A stretch of DNA of 27,638 nucleotides from Geobacillus icigianus. GTDB taxonomy: Bacteria; Bacillota; Bacilli; Bacillales; Anoxybacillaceae. Location: positions 1-27,638 of the forward strand of contig NZ_JPYA01000047.1 in NCBI RefSeq assembly GCF_000750005.1, given 5' to 3'. The notes beneath the pieces are model-generated. The model did not search any database. It saw only the letters and a list, made by a program, of their open reading frames with translations, and had not been told where the DNA came from. Below, one piece after another: positions 15,713 through 23,148 of this stretch (positions are counted from its first letter, which is position 1; the number at the start of each line of letters is the position of its first letter). The translations under genes and the position numbers were made by a program.

Positions 15713-15726
15713 TGTAATCGATTACA
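15713..15726. promoter_or_regulatory. LacI-type operator O3 (autoregulatory), TGTAATCGATTACA
   Basis: This is the same 14 bases as at 1867, 2028 and 16801, placed at the predicted start of the regulator's own transcript and 20 bases before its start codon. It implies negative autoregulation. Confidence 0.85.
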
Positions 15727-15746
15727 TAGATGAGAGGACAAAACGA

Positions 15747-16745
15747 ATGGCAAGCATAAAAGATGTAGCGAAACGGGCGAACGTGTCGACGGCGACCGTG
15801 TCGCGCGTGCTGCGCAACGCTGGCAACGTCACCGAAGAGACGAGGCAGCGCGTGCTCGAAGCCATTGAAGAGCTGAACTACCAGCCGAACGTGCTCGGCC
15901 GGTATTTGCGCCGCATGGAAACGGAAACGGTGCTCGTCGTCGTGCCCGATATTACGAATCCGTTTTTCTCGAAAGTGTTGCGCGGCATCGAAGCGGTCGC
16001 TCTCGAGCACGGCTATCAAGTGCTGCTTGGCGATACGCAAAACGATGCCCGGCTTGAGGAGCAGTATTTAAATGTGTTGCCGCAGCGGCAAGTCGACGGG
16101 ATGATTTTTTTGACCGCCCGCATCCGCAAAGAGCTGATGGAAGAGATGGCGCGGCAGTTTCCGATCGTTCTCGCGTGCGAGTATTTGGAAGGGACGGACA
16201 TCCCGACCGTTTCGATCGATAACATCAGCAGCGCCCGCAAGGCGACAGAACATTTGATTCGCCTTGGCCATCGCCGCATCGCCCACCTGTCCGGGCCGAT
16301 GAACATCATTTTGAGCCGCGATCGGCTGCGCGGCTACTACCAAGCATTGGCACAGCATGACATCGATGCCGATCCAGCGCTCGTGCAGGAAGGCGATTTC
16401 ACTTATGAATCCGGCTATAATGTGACATTGAAGCTGCTCGCTCTCGAAGAGCCGCCGACGGCGATTTTCGCCGCCAACGATGAGATGGCCATTGGGGCGA
16501 TCAAAGCGGTTCGCCATCGCGGCGGCCGTGTTCCGGATGATGTCGCTGTCGTCGGGTTTGACGATATTCAAATGGCCTCGATTTTTGAACCGAGCCTCAC
16601 GACGATCGCCCAGCCGATGTTTGAAATCGGCCAAAAAGCGATGGAGCTTTTGCTTCAGCTGATCGAAGGGGGCAATGTCGGCCGCCGCCAGTTTGTGTTG
16701 CCTGACCGTCTCGTCGTTCGCGATTCATGCGGGGGAAGCGCTTGA
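15747..16745 (+). CDS. LacI-family transcriptional regulator of the split sugar locus
   Basis: This 332-residue DNA-binding protein opens with the LacI helix-turn-helix ([20 protein letters not shown]) and the hinge helix region ([13 protein letters not shown]). A periplasmic-binding-like effector domain follows, with [44 protein letters not shown] and [21 protein letters not shown]. The start is ATG 15747 with GAGAGG upstream; an in-frame TTG at 15678 lies in the -35 box and is not used. Its length is normal. The four identical operators in the window, one on its own promoter, make it the likely local regulator of importer and catabolic genes. The effector sugar is unknown. Confidence 0.92.
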   Translation: MASIKDVAKRANVSTATVSRVLRNAGNVTEETRQRVLEAIEELNYQPNVLGRYLRRMETETVLVVVPDITNPFFSKVLRGIEAVALEHGYQVLLGDTQNDARLEEQYLNVLPQRQVDGMIFLTARIRKELMEEMARQFPIVLACEYLEGTDIPTVSIDNISSARKATEHLIRLGHRRIAHLSGPMNIILSRDRLRGYYQALAQHDIDADPALVQEGDFTYESGYNVTLKLLALEEPPTAIFAANDEMAIGAIKAVRHRGGRVPDDVAVVGFDDIQMASIFEPSLTTIAQPMFEIGQKAMELLLQLIEGGNVGRRQFVLPDRLVVRDSCGGSA

Positions 16746-16768
16746 AGGAGTGAAAGCGCTCCCCTACA

Positions 16769-16796
16769 CCAGCCGGGCTTGGCTGTCTCGTTTTTG
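16769..16796 (+). terminator. Weak terminator after the lacI-type gene
   Basis: CAGCC (16770-16774) pairs with GGCTG (16781-16785) around GGGCTT. The run TTTTT at 16791-16795 follows after GTCTCG. The stem is short, so read-through is possible. Confidence 0.45.
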
Positions 16797-16800
16797 GTGA

Positions 16801-16814
16801 TGTAATCGATTACA
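16801..16814. promoter_or_regulatory. LacI-type operator O4 of the catabolic operon, TGTAATCGATTACA
   Basis: This is the fourth identical palindrome, 155 bases before the first Gfo/Idh gene. A clear promoter is not seen; TTGGCT at 16779 could be a weak -35 with a -10 overlapping the operator. Confidence 0.85.
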
Positions 16815-16864
16815 TAGCGAGCGGTGCTGCTTCAGATGATAAGCAACAAAAGAGGCTGATCGTC

Positions 16865-16937
16865 GGAAAAGATGCATGGGCAGCGCGAACTGCTCTCTAC
16901 CCGGGATGAAACTTGGATCAGTTCGGCATTTTCATCA
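16865..16937 (+). repeat. Dispersed double-hairpin repeat B, copy 2
   Basis: GCATGGGCAGCGCGAACTG, ACCCGGGATGAAACTTGG and GTTCGGCATTTTCATC align with copies 1 and 3. It lies in the leader of the catabolic operon, between the operator and the first gene. Confidence 0.65.
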
Positions 16938-16968
16938 GAAATAAAAGGAAAGGCAAGGGGGAAATCAT

Positions 16969-18048
16969 ATGGAACGCGCACGTCCAATCCGCCTCGGATT
17001 GATCGGGGCTGGCGGGATTTCCAAAGAACATCTTCAAGCGGCGCTTAAACTTCCGGAACGCGCCGTTTTGCAAGCGATTTGTGACGTCAATGAACAAGCA
17101 GCCGCGGAAAAAGCGAAAACGTACGGCATTCGCGATGTGTACCGCGACTACAAAGAGTTGCTCGCCTCGCCCGATGTCGATGCGGTCATCATCACGGTGC
17201 CGAACTTTTTGCACGCTCAAGTGGCGGTCGACAGCTTGCGGGCCGGAAAACACGTGCTTTGCGAAAAGCCGATGGTGACGAAAGCGGAAGAGGCGGACGC
17301 CATCATCCGCGCCCGCGACGAGTCGGGAAAACAGTTTATGGTAGCGCTGAACAACCGGTTCCGCCAAGCGGCGCAATGGCTTCATGAGCGAATCCAATCC
17401 GGCGCGTTCGGCGAGATGTATTACGCGAAAACAGGCTGGGTGCGCCGCCGCGGCATTCCCGCATGGGGGGCATGGTTTTTTGACCGCGAGCGCTCCGGGG
17501 GCGGTCCGCTCATCGATTTGGGCGTCCATATGCTCGATGTCACGCTCTGGCTGCTCGGGAATCCGAACCCGGTTGCCGTGACCGGGAAAACGTACGCCAA
17601 ATTCGGTCCGCGCCATCAAGGAGCATGGCCGGGGACATCGTTTGCGCCGAACGCTGCGTATACGGTCGAAGATTTTGCTTCCGCGTTCATCCAGCTCGAA
17701 AACGACGCGACGGTGCTCCTTGAGACGAGCTGGGCGTCGCACATTGAAGAAGAGCGGGCGTATGTCGAGTTTCTCGGCACGGAAGGCGGCGTGTGTTGGG
17801 AGTGGAATGTGGCCGGCAACCGCCAAGAAGTGAAATGGTTCCGCAATGAATCCGGCGTCCCAGCTGATGTCACGCTCCATTTTGACGATCAAGGCGAACG
17901 GGTGGCGCTGCTTGACCATTTCTTGACAAGCATCGCCGAGAATACACCGCCGCTTTGCACCGCTGAACAAGGGCTTACGATCGCCAAAGTGTTGGAAGCG
18001 ATTTACGAATCGTCTGAACAAGGGCGGCAAGTTCGCCTCGAATGGTGA
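16969..18048 (+). CDS. Gfo/Idh/MocA-family NAD(P)-dependent sugar dehydrogenase, first copy
   Basis: This 359-residue cytoplasmic oxidoreductase has an N-terminal Rossmann fold with the nucleotide loop GLIGAGGIS (9-17) and the family motif CEKPM with Lys 100. The C-terminal domain carries GGGPLIDLGVHMLD with Asp 183 and His 187 as the expected catalytic pair. Members oxidise a sugar hydroxyl, in several pathways the C3 position, to a keto sugar. The start follows AAGGGGG. It is the first gene of the operon behind operator O4; a ThuA-like gene follows after 119 bases. Together with the second copy it suggests a keto-sugar route. The sugar cannot be read from the sequence. Confidence 0.88.
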   Translation: MERARPIRLGLIGAGGISKEHLQAALKLPERAVLQAICDVNEQAAAEKAKTYGIRDVYRDYKELLASPDVDAVIITVPNFLHAQVAVDSLRAGKHVLCEKPMVTKAEEADAIIRARDESGKQFMVALNNRFRQAAQWLHERIQSGAFGEMYYAKTGWVRRRGIPAWGAWFFDRERSGGGPLIDLGVHMLDVTLWLLGNPNPVAVTGKTYAKFGPRHQGAWPGTSFAPNAAYTVEDFASAFIQLENDATVLLETSWASHIEEERAYVEFLGTEGGVCWEWNVAGNRQEVKWFRNESGVPADVTLHFDDQGERVALLDHFLTSIAENTPPLCTAEQGLTIAKVLEAIYESSEQGRQVRLEW

Positions 18049-18167
18049 GAAACGCTCCATGAACCGCGCTGGCGTCCCAACGAGTCGCGAACATGGAGAA
18101 ACATTCCAAAAAAACACTCCGCCTAGCCGCGTACAGGCAGGCTGAAAAAACAAGGGGGAGCGAACGG

Positions 18168-18917
18168 ATGACCACACCGATCCGCGTCGTCGTTTGGAAC
18201 GAATTTCGCCATGAAAAAAAAGATGAACAAGTCAAAGCGATTTATCCGGAAGGGATGCATACCGTGATCGCAGGCTACCTAGCTGAAGCCGGGTTTGACA
18301 CGGCGACCGCTGTGCTCGACGAACCGGAGCACGGCTTGACCGACGAAGTGCTCGACCGGTGCGATGTCCTCATCTGGTGGGGGCATATCGCCCATGATGA
18401 AGTGAAAGATGAAGTGGTCGAACGCGTCCATCGCCGTGTGCTCGAAGGAATGGGGCTCATTGTCCTTCATTCCGGCCACTTCTCGAAAATTTTCAAAAAG
18501 CTGATGGGGACGACATGCAATTTGAAATGGCGCGAAGCCGATGAAAAAGAACGTCTCTGGGTCGTCGCCCCGGGCCACCCGATCGTCGAAGGGATCGGGC
18601 CGTACATCGAGCTCGAGCAGGAAGAAATGTACGGCGAGTTTTTCGACATTCCGGAGCCGGACGAAACGATTTTCATCAGCTGGTTTGAAGGCGGGGAAGT
18701 GTTCCGCAGCGGCTGCACGTTCACGCGCGGGAAGGGGAAAATTTTCTACTTCCGCCCTGGCCATGAAACGTACCCGACGTACCATCACCCGGACGTGCTG
18801 AAAGTGATCGCCAACGCCGTCCGCTGGGCCGCGCCGGTCAACCGCGGGGAAATCGTCTTCGGCAACGTCAAGCCGCTGGAACCGATCAAAGCGAAACAAG
18901 GGGGAACAGCGCAATGA
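18168..18917 (+). CDS. ThuA-like (trehalose utilization) protein
   Basis: This 249-residue cytoplasmic protein is of the ThuA family, with a class I glutamine-amidotransferase-like fold. Visible stretches are [73 protein letters not shown], then [20 protein letters not shown] and [20 protein letters not shown]. Position 104 or so has HSGH in place of a nucleophilic Cys, as expected for ThuA, so it is not a true amidotransferase. ThuA genes in rhizobia sit with the ThuB dehydrogenase in disaccharide use through 3-keto sugars. ATG 18168 follows AAGGGGGAG and matches the family start. Its stop overlaps the next gene by ATGA. Confidence 0.85.
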   Translation: MTTPIRVVVWNEFRHEKKDEQVKAIYPEGMHTVIAGYLAEAGFDTATAVLDEPEHGLTDEVLDRCDVLIWWGHIAHDEVKDEVVERVHRRVLEGMGLIVLHSGHFSKIFKKLMGTTCNLKWREADEKERLWVVAPGHPIVEGIGPYIELEQEEMYGEFFDIPEPDETIFISWFEGGEVFRSGCTFTRGKGKIFYFRPGHETYPTYHHPDVLKVIANAVRWAAPVNRGEIVFGNVKPLEPIKAKQGGTAQ

Positions 18918-20068
18918 AACCGATCAATGTCGGCATCATCGGCACCGGCTTTTCCGCCTCATCCCATATCGAGGCGCTCCGCCGTCTGCCGTTGGTGAAC
19001 ATTGTCGCCATCGCCTCAAGCAGCCAAGAAAAAGCGGAAGAAGCCGCGCGCCGGTTCGGGATTCCGAAAGCGTACGGCGACTACCAAGCGCTGATTGATG
19101 ACCCGGACGTGGAAGCGGTCCATAACTGCACGCGCAACGTCTTGCATTTTCCGATCAACAAGGCCGTGCTCGAGGCGGGGAAGCATTTGTTGTCGGAAAA
19201 GCCGCTCGCCATGGACAGCGAGCAGTCGGCCGAACTGAAACAACTGGCGGAAAAAAGCACAGGGTTAAGCGCTGTCTGCTTCAACTACCGCCACTACCCG
19301 CTCGTTACTGAGGCGAAAGAGCGGCTCGCCCGTGAAGCGAAGCGCGTCCATTTCGTCTATGGCGGCTATGTGCAAGACTGGCTGCTTTATGACACTGACT
19401 ACAACTGGCGGCTCGACCCGGCGCAAAACGGTCCGTCGCGCGCCATCGCCGACATCGGCTCGCACTGGTGCGACACAGTGCAATACGTGCTCGGCAAACG
19501 CATCGTCGAAGTGTTCGCCGATTTGTGCACCGTCCATCCGGTTCGCTACAAGCCGAAGCAGGAAGGAAGCACGTTCACATCCGGATGCGCTCAAGACGCT
19601 GAACCGGTGCAGATTGATACGGAAGATGGCGGCAGCGTGCTCGTCCATTTTGACGACGGCACCCACGGCGCGTTCACGATTTCCCAAGTGAGCGCCGGCC
19701 GGAAAAACCGGCTCTATTTTGAAATCGCCGCCGATGCCATGACGCTCGCTTGGGACCAAGAGCATCCGAACCGCCTGTGGGTCGGGCGCCGCAACGGCCC
19801 GAACGAAGAAGTCGTCCGCGACCCGGCGCTTTTGTCGCCGCGCGCCGCCTCGCTCGCCCATTACCCGGGCGGCCATGAAGAAGGCTGGCCGGATGGGCTG
19901 AAAAACTTGTTCTTAGACTTTTACAGCGCCATCAGCCGGAAACAGCGCGGCGAGGCGCTCGGCAAGCTGCCGTTTGCGACGATCGCCGACGGCCATCATA
20001 CGATGACGATCGTTGACGCCATTTTGGAAAGCCACCGGACAAAACGATGGGTGCGAGTGGCGGAATAA
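18914..20068 (+). CDS. Gfo/Idh/MocA-family dehydrogenase, second copy
   Basis: This 384-residue oxidoreductase has the Rossmann loop [16 protein letters not shown], the motif SEKPLAM (Lys 96) and [15 protein letters not shown] with Asp 180 and His 184. A region near 210-240 ([20 protein letters not shown]) is typical of longer members acting on glycosides or disaccharides. The start overlaps the ThuA stop (ATGA), so the two are translationally coupled. Being only distantly like the first copy, it may act on another carbon, on a later intermediate, or in the opposite direction. Partner and substrate are inferred from the operon only. Confidence 0.88.
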   Translation: MKPINVGIIGTGFSASSHIEALRRLPLVNIVAIASSSQEKAEEAARRFGIPKAYGDYQALIDDPDVEAVHNCTRNVLHFPINKAVLEAGKHLLSEKPLAMDSEQSAELKQLAEKSTGLSAVCFNYRHYPLVTEAKERLAREAKRVHFVYGGYVQDWLLYDTDYNWRLDPAQNGPSRAIADIGSHWCDTVQYVLGKRIVEVFADLCTVHPVRYKPKQEGSTFTSGCAQDAEPVQIDTEDGGSVLVHFDDGTHGAFTISQVSAGRKNRLYFEIAADAMTLAWDQEHPNRLWVGRRNGPNEEVVRDPALLSPRAASLAHYPGGHEEGWPDGLKNLFLDFYSAISRKQRGEALGKLPFATIADGHHTMTIVDAILESHRTKRWVRVAE

Positions 20069-20127
20069 ACAGCGTCAGCGCGGCCAGCACGGGCGCGAAC
20101 GGCGCGCTAAAACAAAACGACACGGTG

Positions 20128-20152
20128 GGGCCGGCCGCCGACTGACCGGCCC
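20128..20152 (+). other. Intercistronic GC-rich hairpin
   Basis: GGGCCGG (20128-20134) pairs with CCGGCCC (20146-20152) around an 11-base loop, with no T run after it. It lies in the 112-base gap before the isomerase gene and may affect mRNA processing or stability rather than end transcription. Confidence 0.45.
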
Positions 20153-20180
20153 TACACGGCGAGAAGGGGGAGAAAAACAA

Positions 20181-21152
20181 ATGAAAGTAGGCGTATTTAC
20201 CGTCTTGTATCAACAGCTGCCGTTTGAAGACATGCTCGACAAAGTGGCCGCGATGGGCATTGAAGCCGTCGAGCTTGGCACCGGCAATTACCCGGGCAGC
20301 GCCCATTGCGATCCGGATGCCCTGTTCGATCAGCCGGACAAAATCAAGGCGTTGAAAAAAGCGGTTCACGACCGCGGACTTATCATCAGCGCGCTCAGCT
20401 GCCACGGCAACCCGCTCCATCCGGACAAATCGTTTGCGAAACAATCGCATGACACGTGGCGGAAAACGGTCAAGCTCGCTGAGCAGCTCGAAGTCCCGGT
20501 CATCAACGCCTTCTCCGGTTGCCCGGGCGACCATCCCGGCGCCAAATATCCGAACTGGGTCACGTGCTCCTGGCCGCCGGATTATCTAGAAATTTTAAAG
20601 TGGCAATGGGACGAAGTCGTCATCCCGTACTGGCGCGAAGAAGCGGCGTTCGCCAAGGAGCACGGCATCACGCAAATCGCCTTTGAAATGCATCCGGGCT
20701 TTGTCGTCTACAATCCGGAAACGCTCCTCAAACTGCGCGAGCACGTCGGCGAAGCGATCGGCGCCAACTTCGACCCGAGCCACCTGCTTTGGCAAGGCAT
20801 CGACCCGGTTGAAGCGATCAAATGGCTCGGCCGCGAAAAAGCGATTTTCCACGTCCATGCGAAAGATACGTACTTGGACGAAGCGAACATCCGCAAAAAC
20901 GGCGTGCTCGATACGAAACATTACAGCCAAATTCTCGACCGCTCGTGGGTGTTCCGCACCGTCGGCTACGGGCAAAGCGAAAAACGGTGGCGCGACATCG
21001 TCAGCGCCTTGCGCGCCGTCGGCTATGACTATGTGCTCTCCATTGAACACGAAGACATGCTCGCCTCGATCGACGAAGGGCTGTCCAAAGCGGTGGCGCT
21101 CCTCAAACACGTGCTGTTCAAAGAAGAACTGCCCGAGATGTGGTGGGCATAA
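20181..21152 (+). CDS. Sugar phosphate isomerase/epimerase-like TIM-barrel enzyme
   Basis: This 323-residue metal-dependent TIM barrel belongs to the AP-endonuclease-2/xylose-isomerase-like superfamily. Likely metal ligands are Glu 169 (IAFEMHPGF), Asp 198 and His 201 (NFDPSHLLW), His 224/226 (IFHVHAKDT) and the late Glu in LSIEHEDM. Early stretches include VAAMGIEAVELGTGNYPGSA and SALSCHGNPLHP. Members isomerise keto sugars, and relatives in C-glycoside degradation cleave 3-keto glycosides by beta-elimination; either fits an operon with two dehydrogenases. The start is fixed by GAAGGGGGAG. It is the last gene of the operon, followed by a terminator. Confidence 0.88.
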   Translation: MKVGVFTVLYQQLPFEDMLDKVAAMGIEAVELGTGNYPGSAHCDPDALFDQPDKIKALKKAVHDRGLIISALSCHGNPLHPDKSFAKQSHDTWRKTVKLAEQLEVPVINAFSGCPGDHPGAKYPNWVTCSWPPDYLEILKWQWDEVVIPYWREEAAFAKEHGITQIAFEMHPGFVVYNPETLLKLREHVGEAIGANFDPSHLLWQGIDPVEAIKWLGREKAIFHVHAKDTYLDEANIRKNGVLDTKHYSQILDRSWVFRTVGYGQSEKRWRDIVSALRAVGYDYVLSIEHEDMLASIDEGLSKAVALLKHVLFKEELPEMWWA

Positions 21153-21159
21153 AAAGAAG

Positions 21160-21197
21160 GCGGCGAGGAACAGGGCTCTTTGCCGCCGATCGTTTTT
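21160..21197 (+). terminator. Terminator of the catabolic operon
   Basis: GGCGGC near 21160 pairs with GCCGCC near 21182, with further weak pairing in the loop. The run CGTTTTTTG follows. Confidence 0.65.
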
Positions 21198-21201
21198 TGC
21201 G

Positions 21202-21285
21202 CTAGAAGGTCGGTCATTTAGTGCAAAATACTACCGATTTGATCCGTTTCTCAATTAGAGAAACCTTGCAGAGCCAGCTTTCTTT
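21202..21285 (-). repeat. Partial A/A'-type repeat
   Basis: It begins CTAGAAGGTCGGTCATTT and contains GTTTCTCAATTAGAGAAACC, like the start of the units at 1535 and 1670. It breaks off at the B repeat. The stretch 21153-21744 holds no gene, only the terminator and repeats. Confidence 0.55.
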
Positions 21286-21287
21286 TC

Positions 21288-21364
21288 TGAATGAAAATGC
21301 CGAACTGGCGCGAGATTTTCATCCCCGTGTGGAGGGCAGGCCGCGCTGCCCATGGATCTTTTTT
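21288..21364 (-). repeat. Dispersed double-hairpin repeat B, copy 3 (reversed)
   Basis: On the minus strand it reads CATGGGCAGCGCGGCCTG, CCCTCCACACGGGGATG, AAAATCTCGCGCCAGTTCGG and CATTTTCATTC. It has the clearest stems: GGGCAG/CTGCCC and ATGAAAAT/ATTTTCAT. A further GAATGAAAATGCC follows at 21365, repeating one end. Confidence 0.7.
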
Positions 21365-21413
21365 GAATGAAAATGCCCCCGATTCGTTTGTGACAGCGGT
21401 TTTCCCCCCCCTC

Positions 21414-21681
21414 CTAGAAGGCCGGTGAAGAACGGCTGTTTCTTTTGAGCAATGGGGGAGCGTTTGAAAGGCGAGCCTAATGTGACAAGGCTTTTCTATT
21501 TGCGAAATGAGCTTGATAAGCGGCTTGCCCCTTCAATCCCCCCTCCTAGAAGGTTGGTGGAAAAACATCTGTTTCCCTTTATCAATGGGGAAATGCGTGA
21601 AAAGCAGGACCGATGGATCAGGGTTTTTCTAGTTGAGAAATGCCGTTGCAAGGCTGTATCTAGGATGAAATCCCCCTCCTA
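21414..21681 (+). repeat. Paired dispersed repeat: unit A (21414-21549) and unit A' (21546-21681)
   Basis: Unit A runs from CTAGAAGGCCGGTGAAGAAC through TTTTGAGCAATGGGGGAGCG to CCCCCCTCCTAG. Unit A' runs from CTAGAAGGTTGGTGGAAAAA through TTTCTAGTTGAGAAATG to CCCCCTCCTAG. The shared CTAG joins the two. Here both units point the same way, unlike the pair at 11413. Confidence 0.8.
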
Positions 21682-21744
21682 GACACGCCTTCCCAGAGCC
21701 GCTCGCGTTCTCCCGAAAAGGCGCGGAGCGATGGGGCTACGCTC

Positions 21745-22128
21745 TTACCCAGCGAGCGCCGCTTGGCGGCGAATGCGCCCTTTCATGAACAGAAGCTGAT
21801 GTCCGTCGACGGTCAAATCGATCATCGCCCCGGCGAGCACCTCGTGTTCCGACTTCCGCTCATTCGCCTGCAAATACGCGACCCGATACCACTTTCGCCC
21901 GTATTCAAAGTACATGTACCGCCCGCGGCGGAAATCGATCCAAAACTTCACCGTCTCCCCATTGACCGTCTTCCAGACATACCCCCACGCCCGGTCTTGG
22001 CGAATTGGCGCCATTTTCGGGCGCGCCGAATTGACCGCTTCGTAGTACAACCGATGTTTCACGTCAAACAGCACCACGATTTCCCGCCCCTTTCCAATAG
22101 GCTGATACTTATATGTATAGCTCTTCAC
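21745..22128 (-). CDS. Small hypothetical protein
   Basis: This possible cytoplasmic protein of 127 residues is basic and rich in Tyr and Arg (KFWIDFRRGRYMYFEYGRKW, MIDLTVDGHQLLFMKGRIRR). It starts with GTG at 22128, 16 bases after the membrane-protein gene's stop, and has no clear ribosome binding site, so it may depend on coupling. I do not recognise the family. No signal peptide or membrane helix is seen. The opposite strand also has a long open frame, but that one lacks a plausible start region. Confidence 0.5.
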   Translation of the reverse strand: MKSYTYKYQPIGKGREIVVLFDVKHRLYYEAVNSARPKMAPIRQDRAWGYVWKTVNGETVKFWIDFRRGRYMYFEYGRKWYRVAYLQANERKSEHEVLAGAMIDLTVDGHQLLFMKGRIRRQAALAG

Positions 22129-22144
22129 GAAAAAATAGACATGC

Positions 22145-22606
22145 CTATTTCTCCGCCTTCCCTATTACCCGTCCCGCAAGCAGCCGGACGGCGAGCGTTA
22201 AGAAAAACATGGTGACGAAAGAGTACCCCCATGTCCAGTGGCGGTACTCAATCAAATCCGTATACCGCTCAAATACTACCTCTACTCCCGTCAACACCGC
22301 CGCATACCCCGCACATTGCGCCGCCACGCCCAACCAGCCCGAACGCCTTGATGTCGCATACACATAGACGCTAACGACCGGATAGAGAAGATATTCAAAA
22401 ATGACACTATTGTCCGTATAAGCGGCCAAAAACCGAACTGGATACTCAAGCAGCCCAGCTCCAGCCACGATCGCGCCAAAAAAACTCGCCGCATACGCAT
22501 TGAGCAAAAACGAAATCGACACTTCCCGCAACGACAACAAGCGGAAACTAAGCAAAAGCAATCCGATGCCGATTGCCACGAGCAGCCAAAGAACGAGCCA
22601 TTCCAT
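22145..22606 (-). CDS. Small integral membrane protein, CBO0543-like
   Basis: This protein of 153 residues has about five hydrophobic helices (WLVLWLLVAIGIGLLLLSF, SFLLNAYAASFFGAIVAGAG, VIFEYLLYPVVSVYVYA, GVAAQCAGYAAVLTGVEVVF, YSFVTMFFLTLAVRLLAG). The late stretch YTDLIEYRHWTWGYSFVTMF is like the conserved end of the uncharacterised CBO0543 family of Firmicutes membrane proteins. The start is ATG at 22606, with GTGGAGG six bases upstream; a longer frame to 22723 has no ribosome binding site. Function is unknown. The gene is followed closely by the small hypothetical gene on the same strand. Confidence 0.7.
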   Translation of the reverse strand: MEWLVLWLLVAIGIGLLLLSFRLLSLREVSISFLLNAYAASFFGAIVAGAGLLEYPVRFLAAYTDNSVIFEYLLYPVVSVYVYATSRRSGWLGVAAQCAGYAAVLTGVEVVFERYTDLIEYRHWTWGYSFVTMFFLTLAVRLLAGRVIGKAEK

Positions 22607-22821
22607 ACAAGCCTCCACGCACGAATCGTGTCGATTTTTCTTAGTATGGCACGGGGGAGGGGGGAGTATGTGAAGTTTTTGGCCTAGCATTTTATAACAC
22701 ACAGTTGATTTAGCCAGAAACAAATAGTCCTTAGGACAAGGGTCTTCTGCCTGTTCTTTCTATGAAAAAAAGGCGAGATTTTGTAAAATAATCGTATAGT
22801 CTCGTAGATGGAGGAATGGAT

Positions 22822-23148
22822 ATGCCGATATACAATAAACTCGTTCGCGACCGCATTCCGGCCATTATCGAACAAGCGGGAAAAACGTTCACTACTCGCA
22901 TACTCGACGCGGAAGAATATAGGAAAGAACTACAGAAGAAAGCGTTTGAAGAGCTTGAGGAGTATGTTCAGTCAGCGACCGACGAGTCCGCCCTCGAAGA
23001 GCTTGCGGATGTGTTGGAAATTATTCATGCCTTAGCCGCGTGTCATGGCGCTTCGATCGAACAAGTGGAACAAATCCGGGCGAAAAAAGCAGAAGAGCGC
23101 GGCGGCTTCCGTGAAAAAATTTTTTTGGTCGAGGTTCATGATGAGTAA
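22822..23148 (+). CDS. MazG-like / phosphoribosyl-ATP pyrophosphohydrolase-family protein
   Basis: This 108-residue all-alpha NTP pyrophosphohydrolase begins MPIYNKLVRDRIPAIIEQAG, the usual opening of this small family. Metal-binding acidic residues lie in KKAFEELEEY and in ALEELADVLEIIHAL (ExxD). Members split (d)NTPs or related nucleotides to monophosphate and pyrophosphate. ATG 22822 is preferred over 22816 because GATGGAGG lies too close to the latter. The gene overlaps the helicase gene that follows by 8 bases, so the two are coupled. No clear promoter stands out in the 215-base gap upstream. Confidence 0.85.
   Translation: MPIYNKLVRDRIPAIIEQAGKTFTTRILDAEEYRKELQKKAFEELEEYVQSATDESALEELADVLEIIHALAACHGASIEQVEQIRAKKAEERGGFREKIFLVEVHDE

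Noticed and set aside
16918..18177. Very long minus-strand open frame opposite the first Gfo/Idh gene
   Set aside because: The plus strand encodes a complete dehydrogenase with all motifs. The reverse frame is a codon-bias shadow.
21452..21682. Plus-strand open frame of 76 codons
   Set aside because: It lies wholly inside the A/A' dispersed repeats and has no homologue-like features.
21763..22215. Plus-strand open frame of 150 codons opposite the small hypothetical gene
   Set aside because: It has no ribosome binding site and is proline- and histidine-rich as expected for a mirror frame in GC-rich DNA. The minus-strand frame follows directly on a real gene.
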